DNA of 41,279 nt from Acetobacteraceae bacterium (GTDB taxonomy: Bacteria; Pseudomonadota; Alphaproteobacteria; Acetobacterales; Acetobacteraceae), in NCBI GenBank assembly GCA_025354865.1, contig JANXMB010000093.1:1-41279 (forward strand), in the 5' to 3' direction. Numbering within the stretch: position 1 is the first letter of the stretch; each line of letters starts with the position of its first letter. The notes beneath the pieces were generated by a model, which saw nothing but the letters and a program-made list of their open reading frames with translations, ran no database searches and was not told where the DNA came from. Below are positions 34,174-40,900 of this stretch, piece after piece. Position numbers and translations under genes: made by a program.

Positions 34174-35427
34174 ATGCCCGATACAATCGTGCCGTCCACC
34201 CTAGCCTCGGTTTCTGGCCATTGGCCGGCGGGGCTCAGCCGCGTGCCGTTCTGGCTCTATAGCGACCCCGACATTCTGCGCGCCGAGCAACGCAAGATCT
34301 TCGAGGGTCCGGCGTGGCATTTCCTGTGTCTCGAAATCGAGATCGAGAATATGGGCGATTACCGCACCACAGAGATCGGCGACATGCCGGTTGTCGTGGT
34401 GCGCGGCGAAAACAATGCCATCAACGCCTTCGAAAACCGCTGCGCCCATCGTGGCGCGCTGATTGCTTTCGCCAACAAAGGCACCGTCAAGGATTTCGTC
34501 TGCGCGTATCACGCCTGGCGCTACGATCTGCAAGGCAACCTCTGCTCCGTCGCGTTTCAGCGCGGCGTTGCCGGCAAGGGCGGGATGCCGGACGATTTCC
34601 GCATGCAGGATCATGGCCCCCGCAAGCTGCGCGCCGAGAGCATCGGCGGTCTGGTGTTCGGCACCGTCGATCCGGCCGCGCCGTCGCTGCGGGACTATCT
34701 GACCCCGCCGATCGTCGCGAAGATCGAACGTGTGTTCAACCGCAAGTTGGAGGTCATCGGCCGCTTCACCCAGACCCTGCCGAACAACTGGAAGCTCTAC
34801 GCCGAGAACATCCGCGATACCTATCACGCCAGCCTGTTGCACCTGTTCTTCACGACCTTCCGCATCACCCGCTTCAATCAGGCCGGCGGTGTAACAATCA
34901 GCGAGGACGGGGCGCATCATGCCTCCGCCACCATCGGTCGCACCGAGGCATCCGACGACGTCTACAAGCAACAGGACCTCCGCTCGGACGACGACGCATT
35001 CCGTCTGCACGATCCCTCGTTTCTGGATGCGGTGAAGGAGTTCGGCGACGATATACAGTTGCAGAACGTGGCGCTGTTTCCGGCGACCATGCTGCAACAA
35101 CTGCATAACTCGATCGCCGTGCGCCAGACCGTGCCGCGCGGCATCGACAGCATGGACCTGCACTGGACCTTCCTCGGGTTCGCCGACGACACGCCGGAGA
35201 TGCGGCTGCGGCGGCTGCGGCAGGGCAACCTCGCAGGGCCGGCGGGCTATGTGTCGATGGAAGACGGCTGTATTGGCGGTTTCGTCCAACGCGGCGTCGC
35301 CGCAGCGCCCGAGGAAAACGGCATCATCGAGATGGGCGGGCGCGACGCCACGTCGATGGCCACGCGGGCGACCGAGGCGTCGGTGCGCGGCTTCTGGAAA
35401 GCCTACCGCGCCATGATGGGACTCTGA
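34174..35427 (+). CDS. Rieske ring-hydroxylating oxygenase alpha subunit, terephthalate dioxygenase (TphA2)-like
   Basis: The catalytic subunit of a Rieske non-haem iron oxygenase, 417 residues. The Rieske cluster ligands are C90, H92, C110 and H113 (CAHRG and CAYHAW). The mononuclear iron site is in ENIRDTYHASLLH, with bridging D215, H218 and H223. From memory, most of the C-terminal half (RSDDDAFRLHDPSFLD, NSIAVRQTVPRG, GPAGYVSMEDGCIGGFVQRG, RATEASVRGFWKAYR) matches Comamonas TphA2 of about 413 residues. The two arginines I recall as binding the terephthalate carboxylates (R309 and R390 there) align with R317 and R398 here with the same offset of eight. GGAG lies 8 bases before ATG 34174. 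No reductase or dihydrodiol dehydrogenase gene is in the window. The substrate is inferred, not shown. Confidence 0.88.
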   Translation: MPDTIVPSTLASVSGHWPAGLSRVPFWLYSDPDILRAEQRKIFEGPAWHFLCLEIEIENMGDYRTTEIGDMPVVVVRGENNAINAFENRCAHRGALIAFANKGTVKDFVCAYHAWRYDLQGNLCSVAFQRGVAGKGGMPDDFRMQDHGPRKLRAESIGGLVFGTVDPAAPSLRDYLTPPIVAKIERVFNRKLEVIGRFTQTLPNNWKLYAENIRDTYHASLLHLFFTTFRITRFNQAGGVTISEDGAHHASATIGRTEASDDVYKQQDLRSDDDAFRLHDPSFLDAVKEFGDDIQLQNVALFPATMLQQLHNSIAVRQTVPRGIDSMDLHWTFLGFADDTPEMRLRRLRQGNLAGPAGYVSMEDGCIGGFVQRGVAAAPEENGIIEMGGRDATSMATRATEASVRGFWKAYRAMMGL

Positions 35428-35431
35428 GGCG

Positions 35432-35878
35432 ATGCTGTTCCGTCTATCCGCCCTCAATTCCGCCTATGCCGCCGCGATCGACAACGACCGGCTGGAGGAT
35501 TGGCCGGCGTTTTTCGCCGAGCAGTGTCTGTATAAGATTACGACGGCCGAGAACCATGCCGAGGGTTTGGCTGCCGGGCTGATCTACGCGGACTCCCAGG
35601 GCATGTTGAAAGACCGGGTCGCTGCGCTGCGAAAGGCCAATATTTACGAATATCATGCCTATCGCCATCTGATCGGCATGCCGACAATACTGAGCGAGGA
35701 TGCCGACGGCGCACGTTGCGAGACCCCATTCTTTGTCGCCCGCATCATGCGCGATGGCACGACCAGCCTGTTTGCCACCGGACGGTACTTGGACCTTGTC
35801 AAAGACGGGCGTTTCGTCGAGCGGATCGTGGTCTGCGATAGCGCGCGGATCGATACGTTACTGGCGATCCCGTTGTGA
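35432..35878 (+). CDS. Rieske ring-hydroxylating oxygenase beta subunit, TphA3-like
   Basis: The small, non-catalytic subunit (NTF2-like fold) of the oxygenase, 148 residues, starting four bases after the alpha stop. LNSAYAAAIDNDRLEDWPAFF, NHAEGLAAGLIYADSQGMLK, DRVAALRKANIYEYHAYRH and the ending VCDSARIDTLLAIPL agree closely with my memory of TphA3 (about 154 residues), which ends DTLMALPL. It stabilises the alpha3beta3 hexamer. The close pairing and similarity of both subunits support one enzyme of the terephthalate/benzoate class. A small direct repeat follows the stop codon. Confidence 0.88.
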   Translation: MLFRLSALNSAYAAAIDNDRLEDWPAFFAEQCLYKITTAENHAEGLAAGLIYADSQGMLKDRVAALRKANIYEYHAYRHLIGMPTILSEDADGARCETPFFVARIMRDGTTSLFATGRYLDLVKDGRFVERIVVCDSARIDTLLAIPL

Positions 35879-35883
35879 CGGGA

Positions 35884-35919
35884 TACGATTGACGCTCTGC
35901 GTCGAGTTACGATTGACGC
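35884..35919. repeat. Short direct repeat after the oxygenase beta gene
   Basis: TACGATTGACGC occurs at 35884-35895 and again at 35908-35919, a period of 24 bases, just after the stop codon of the beta subunit. It resembles on a small scale the gene-end duplications at 19689 and 30266. No function is apparent. Confidence 0.6.
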
Positions 35920-35971
35920 GCCGCGTGGGGCGCCGCATTTTGCCCGACCGCAATAGCAGGGATGCCGTCGC

Positions 35972-37189
35972 ATGGCGCTGAGCCGCACTACCCGGGTCAA
36001 TATTCTGATTGGCAACGGCCATTTCCTCTCGCATTTCTACGTCATCTGCCTGCCGCCATTGTTCCTGGCGTGGCAAAGCACCTTCGACGTCACGTTTGCC
36101 CAACTCGGCCTGACGGTCGCGATGATGTCGGGCACGACTGCGCTGTTGCAAACCCCGGTCGGCTTCCTGGTGGATCGGTACGGCGCCCGCGCCTTCCTGG
36201 TTGGCGGCACTTTGTTGATGTCGCTCTCGATCGCTGCCATGAGCCAAGCGACCGCGTTCTGGCAGATACCGCTGTTGGCGGTGCTTTCCGGCATGGGCAA
36301 CTCGGTGGTGCATCCAGCCGACTACGCGATCCTGTCCGGCTCGGTCGATCCGAAGCAGATGGGCAAATCCTTCGCGATGCATACGTTCAGTGGCAATCTC
36401 GGCGGGTCGATCGCGCCACCGGTCATTGCACTGCTGACCGTGGCGATCGGTTGGCGGCACGCCATGCTGTTGGTCGGATTGCTGGGTGTGCCCGTTGTGA
36501 TCTCGATTTTGTTGCAAAGCTCGATTCTCAAGGATCAGGCGCGCGTGGTTGCCAAGACCGGCGGCGTGTCGGTCGGGTGGCGGGAGCTGTTGTTCAGCCG
36601 CTCCATTCTGCTGTTCTTCTCCTTCTTTCTGCTGGGGTCGATGGCCGGCGGCGGGGTGCAATCCTGGATGGTGACCGTCCTGCACACGGTGAAGGGGATG
36701 GATCTGCAAATCGCCTCGACCGCATTGACGACCTACATGGTGGGCGGCACGGCCGGCGTGTTGGTGGGCGGTTGGTTCGTCGACAAGCATCGCAAGCATG
36801 TATTGGTCTTCGCGTCCGCCCTCACCACGACATCTGCCCTCACGATGCTCGCCGTCAACTGGTTGCCGCCGCTCGGCGTCGGCGTCTGGGTGCTGACCTT
36901 TGTCGCCGGGACGGCGTTGGGCGCCAGCCGCACGCCCCGCGATGTAATGCTGCGCGATGCCGCACCCCCCGGTCAGATCGGCAAGGTGTTCGGCTTCGTC
37001 AGCGCCGGGCTGCCATTGGGCGGGGCGATCACCCCGGTGCCGTTCGGTTATCTGATCGATAAGGGGCATCCCGAGCTGGTTCTGGTGCTGGTGGCGGTGT
37101 TGTTGTTGGCGAGCCTGTTTTGCGCCGGCACCGCGCGCAAAGTGGCGGCGCGGGACGAAGCCGCCGCTGCGACCGGCGCTGGGGACTGA
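35972..37189 (+). CDS. Major facilitator superfamily transporter
   Basis: A 405-residue, probably 12-helix inner-membrane transporter. NGHFLSHFYVICLPPLFLAW opens the first helix. GFLVDRYGARAFLVGGTLL is the MFS loop 2-3 motif (G-x-x-x-D-R-x-G), and its second-half counterpart is GGWFVDKHRKHVL. The pattern of the first helix recalls the fosmidomycin-resistance-like branch, but that does not fix a substrate. ATG 35972 has AGGGA 9 bases upstream. It is last in the oxygenase cluster, 93 bases after the beta gene, and could export a product or take up the same aromatic acid. Confidence 0.88.
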   Translation: MALSRTTRVNILIGNGHFLSHFYVICLPPLFLAWQSTFDVTFAQLGLTVAMMSGTTALLQTPVGFLVDRYGARAFLVGGTLLMSLSIAAMSQATAFWQIPLLAVLSGMGNSVVHPADYAILSGSVDPKQMGKSFAMHTFSGNLGGSIAPPVIALLTVAIGWRHAMLLVGLLGVPVVISILLQSSILKDQARVVAKTGGVSVGWRELLFSRSILLFFSFFLLGSMAGGGVQSWMVTVLHTVKGMDLQIASTALTTYMVGGTAGVLVGGWFVDKHRKHVLVFASALTTTSALTMLAVNWLPPLGVGVWVLTFVAGTALGASRTPRDVMLRDAAPPGQIGKVFGFVSAGLPLGGAITPVPFGYLIDKGHPELVLVLVAVLLLASLFCAGTARKVAARDEAAAATGAGD

Positions 37190-37192
37190 CGA

Positions 37193-37235
37193 GCCGATCG
37201 CTAGACCGAGAGTCAGAAGTTCGGTCGGCTGGTAT
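37193..37235. repeat. Palindromic repeat family 2, copy 1
   Basis: The right part (37208-37235, GAGAGTCAGAAGTTCGGTCG then GCTGGTAT) agrees with 37580-37607 at 27 of 28 bases. The left arm AGCCGATC pairs imperfectly with GGTCGGCT. It begins just after the MFS stop codon. Confidence 0.8.
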
Positions 37236-37328
37236 AACCGGATGGTTCGGACCCCTTACCCCGCGCCGGGAAAGTGAAAAAAGCGCAAAGAGTCTCAATT
37301 CCTGTTGGGATGCCGTGCTTTGACGGGC

Positions 37329-37381
37329 TAGACCATGATCGTTTGAGGTCGCACGCGATCTCGGCGTTGGATCATGGTCTA
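37329..37381. repeat. Long inverted repeat with 12-base perfect arms
   Basis: TAGACCATGATC (37329-37340) is the exact reverse complement of GATCATGGTCTA (37370-37381). Inside the loop, GAGGTCGC and GCGATCTC form a second stem with one G-U pair, so the whole element can fold into a long cruciform or RNA hairpin. Confidence 0.85.
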
Positions 37382-37394
37382 AGCCTTTGTTTGA

Positions 37395-37446
37395 GAGGGT
37401 GATTCACGCCCGAGGTTGAAGTCAACCTCAAGCGATCACGCTCTAG
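37395..37446. repeat. Palindrome with GAGGTTGA/TCAACCTC core
   Basis: GAGGTTGA (37412-37419) and TCAACCTC (37422-37429) form a perfect core with a two-base centre. The flanks (GTGATTCACGCCC and GCGATCACGC) extend it imperfectly. Read on the minus strand it starts CTAGAGCGTGATCG, which resembles the outer part of the repeat at 1858 (CTAGAGCGCGATGACC), so the two may be related elements. Confidence 0.75.
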
Positions 37447-37482
37447 GCGGTCCGCCCGGTCGAGATAGCACTCGGTTGGCTT

Positions 37483-37512
37483 ATACCGGTCGGCCGAACG
37501 GCTGACCGGTAT
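37483..37512. repeat. Inverted repeat ATACCGGTCGGCC / GGCTGACCGGTAT
   Basis: The 13-base arms at 37483-37495 and 37500-37512 are complementary with one mismatch around a four-base loop (GAAC). It is one of the tightest potential hairpins in this gene-free stretch. Confidence 0.8.
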
Positions 37513-37554
37513 GCGCGCAGGGTTGGCGTGGCGGCTGCGCGCGAAATCAAGAGG

Positions 37555-37607
37555 ATACCAGCCGACCGACCGCTTGCAAGAGAGTCAGAGGTTCGGTCGG
37601 CTGGTAT
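37555..37607. repeat. Palindromic repeat family 2, copy 2
   Basis: ATACCAGCCGACCGA (37555-37569) is the perfect reverse complement of TCGGTCGGCTGGTAT (37593-37607). The right part matches copy 1 (37208-37235) at 27 of 28 bases. This copy has intact 15-base arms, whereas the left arm of copy 1 is degraded. Confidence 0.85.
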
Positions 37608-37882
37608 TATTGCGTCGGCATTGCTTGGCAATGGTATCGTCTCGCGTTTTAGTGCCAGAGCCGCGTTCGGTGTTCCGATCGCGGAAAAGAGTACTTCGCC
37701 TGGCAGGTATCGATATTGCCGGCTGCGGCGATGCCGATCGGCGCCGCTCATAAACTTTCCGTGCGTCGCGATGTTGTGTGCACCGTGAATGGCAGGAATA
37801 GCGTGATAGAATCAAGGCTTTCGGGCAATCCCGGGATTGGCGGGTACAGATCGGGCGTGCATTTTTTTTGCGACAATCCATT

Positions 37883-37888
37883 TATAAT
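37883..37888 (+). promoter_or_regulatory. Possible -10 box upstream of the adhesin gene
   Basis: A perfect TATAAT lies 108 bases before the adhesin start in the most AT-rich part of the window. The expected -35 position falls in the T run with no good match to TTGACA, so this is only a candidate. Confidence 0.3.
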
Positions 37889-37918
37889 TAGGGTGATGTG
37901 TTGTATGACAGTCTTGCC

Positions 37919-37927
37919 TGTGGATAA
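37919..37927 (-). promoter_or_regulatory. Single perfect DnaA-box sequence
   Basis: TGTGGATAA is the reverse complement of TTATCCACA, the canonical DnaA box, in an AT-richer intergenic region. One nonamer on either strand has a roughly one-in-three chance of appearing in a random window this size, and no replication genes or further boxes lie nearby, so it may be coincidental. Confidence 0.3.
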
Positions 37928-37996
37928 CTGTATGGCGCCGGTCAGCGGTGCCGACCGGAAAAACACCCCGATGCAAAGGGGTAGGAGTTGCTGGTG

Positions 37997-40900
37997 ATGA
38001 AATTAGTACTCGAGCCACGCTACCTTTTCGACGGCAGCCTCGCAGCGGTCACAAAGCCCGTCGCGGATGCCGCCCATGCGGATTCAACCGGCCAGGGGGC
38101 GGACAACACCGTTGTCCTCGCCCATGTTCTCGCCACCGACTCAGGCACGACAGCGCCCGCTGCCGACGTGCCCGGTTTGGCAACGAACGCCGCTGCGCAT
38201 CAACTCCTGTTCGTCGATCCGCGCGTTGCGAACTGGCAATCGCTGGCCGGTTCGGTGTCCGGCGATACCCAGGTCGTGGTTCTCGATCCCACCAAGGACG
38301 CGGTCGCGCAGATCACCCAAACCCTGGCTAATCGGTCCGATATCCAAACCATCGGCATTCTGGCGTACGGTTCCGCCGGCCAGATGGAGATCGGCAATAC
38401 CCCCTTCGACGCCGCTGCAGTCAATGCGCATGCCGCCGATATCGCGACCTGGAGCGATCATCTCGCCGCCGGCGCCAATATTCAGTTCTGGGGATGCGAC
38501 GTTGGCGCGGGTTCGGGCGGGCAGGCGCTGCTGACCGACCTCCACTCCCTTACCGGCGCCCATATCATGGCGTCCGACACTGCGATCGGTGCTGCCTCCC
38601 TCGGCGGTCGGTGGACGTTGGATGTGTCCGATAACGGTGCTTTGGCGCCGGATGCCGTTGCCGCGCCGTTCGGTGCCGCAGCCGAAGCTGCCTATACCGG
38701 GATACTCGACACCGCCGTTCCGACCGTCACGATCTCCGGCGTGCCCGGCAACATTCTGCTCGGCGGCACATTTTCCGAAACGGTTACGTTGTCCAATACG
38801 GCGTCCCATGCCACCGGCACCGGCGCCTATTTGGAAGTCTTCGCGCCGGCCAATGGCACCGAGAATGCTGCGTTGACCTCGGCGACTTTCGATGGCCAAA
38901 GCCTTTCCATCGCATCGGTGACCTTGCAAGCCGACGGCGCGGGGCACGTATTTGCCGCCGATCCGCACATGCTCGCCGCCGATGGTAGCCAATTGTCGAT
39001 CAATGCGCCCACCGGTTTCCGCGCGGGCGATCATATGTATGTGATCGATCTGCCGGTGAGCGGCGGCAGTCTGGCGGCGGGGGCCAGCGCCGATCCGGTG
39101 CTGCTCAATTTCCAATTGGCGGATAAAGGGTCCGTCACGACGACGGGCGGCCTGTCGATTGCGGCGATCGGCGGGTTCGTCGACGGCGGCGGCGCGGCCG
39201 TGCGCGGCACCAACCCGGTCGAGGGGCCGCAAGCAACCGACAAAGGCAACGGGCTTGCGGTCGCCAATTCGAATGTGACGCTGCTAAGCGCCGAGGCGGC
39301 GATTACCTACGTCAGCACCAATACCGGCGCCACCAGCCCGACGGTCTATGAGCTGACCTTGACCTCGGCGCCGGCCCTTGCTGCCAACCCGCTGCATAAC
39401 TTCGAATATTCGGTCGCGCTGCCCAGCGGCGCGTCGTACAGCGGCTCGACGATCGAAATTGCCGGCGTCGGCGCTTCCGGCGCTACGGCGTCTGTGGTGT
39501 CCAGCGGCTCGGGGCAGATGCTCCAATTCGCTATTCCGGAACTTGCGGCCGGCGCGACGACCTTCCGGCTTTTGGTTAATGGTGCCGGCGGTGCGAGCAC
39601 GCTGCCATCGTCGGCCGACCCCTCGATCACGGTCAATGGGATATTCCCGCTCGGCGGAAAAACAGCAGATACCACCACCTATTTGGCAACATCCTGGGAT
39701 GGCACGACGCAGAGTGTGGCGTTAACGCAATTCGACACCTCCCTGGGCACGCTGGACGACGTTAAATTGTCCTTCACGGGCTACACGCATACGACTGCGA
39801 CTGCGAAGAATACCGGCGCCGCGACCGGGGCGGTGACCGCCGGTAAGTTGTCCGAGCAGATGGATATTCTACCGCCGGGCACGACGGGGGCGGGCCTCAT
39901 AGCTGCGAATGCGTTGCTTGAGGTGATTCCGGTGTCGTTGAACCTCAGTACTGCGACGAAGGTGACTGCGGGCGCGTCGGTGACGTTGCCGACTGTCGAT
40001 GCCAATGTGTCATCCTCCGTGGCCACGATCACGAATGCCACGAGCCTGCTGGCTTATGAGGGCACCGGATCGGTGTCGTTGCCGTTGCTGACCAAAGCCG
40101 TGCAGACCATCGGAACGGCCGGCGGCAATATTACCGTGAGCATTTCGTCGAGCGCCCTGGTAACGGCCAGTATCACCTATGACTATACTGTCGCGGTTGC
40201 GACGCCGGCCAGCTTCACGGCGCATGTCTATACGGACAAGACAGCCAACAACACGCAGGACGGCACCGATCCCAACCTTGCCGGTGTGACGGTGCGGTTG
40301 CTGGATGGCAGCGGCAATCCTGTCACCTCTGGCGGCGCGGCTGTGACCGGCACGACCGACGCCAGTGGCAATGTGAGTTTCACCGGGTTGACCCCGGGAT
40401 CGTATCAGGTGGCGGTTACGACCCCGTCTGGCGATACGGTGACCGAGCATACCAACGTGTCTACGGTGAACGTGCTGGCCTCCGGTGGCTCGGCCAGCGC
40501 CGTTGAGGGCTTGTTTGGACCTGCTGCCTTCACCGCCCACGTCTATACCGACAAAGCCGGCAACAACACGCAGGATGGCACCGATACCAATCTAGCCGGC
40601 GTGACGGTCAATCTGTTGGACGGCAGTGGCAATCCTGTCACCTCTGGCGGCGCGGCCGTGACCGGCACGACGGACGCAAGCGGCAACGTCACCTTCACCG
40701 GGTTGACCCCGGGATCGTATCAAGTGTCGGTTACCACCCCTTCGGGCACGACGGTTACGGAGCATACCAACGTCAGTACAGTGAACGTGTTGGGGTCCGG
40801 TGGCACCGCAACCGCTATCGAGGGCGTGTATGTGCCCGCGACCTTCACCGCTCACGTCTACACCGACAACAATGCGAACAGCACCCAGAACGGCGGCGAT

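Larger units (their letters stand above)
37190..37996. other. Gene-free region rich in palindromic repeats
   Basis: These 807 bases between the MFS gene and the adhesin gene hold no frame that I would call a gene; the small frames present have no family character or ribosome binding site. The first half contains at least five inverted repeats (separate entries). The second half is less GC-rich and includes the 14-base palindrome CAATCCCGGGATTG (37826-37839), an eight-T run (37862-37869), and a hairpin CCGGTC/GACCGG (37938-37958) shortly before the adhesin start. Confidence 0.8.

Noticed and set aside
34201-35457. 418-codon minus-strand frame
   Set aside because: It lies fully antisense to the Rieske alpha subunit gene, which has complete iron-binding motifs.
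35858-37069. 403-codon minus-strand frame
   Set aside because: It is antisense to the MFS gene, whose loop motifs and helices are clear, and its composition is rich in histidine, glutamine and arginine as expected for a shadow.
37919-37927. Replication origin
   Set aside because: Only one DnaA box was seen, without an array, an unwinding element or replication genes next to it.
37716-37997. Small open frames in the adhesin leader
   Set aside because: They lack ribosome binding sites and recognisable sequence, and overlap likely regulatory elements.
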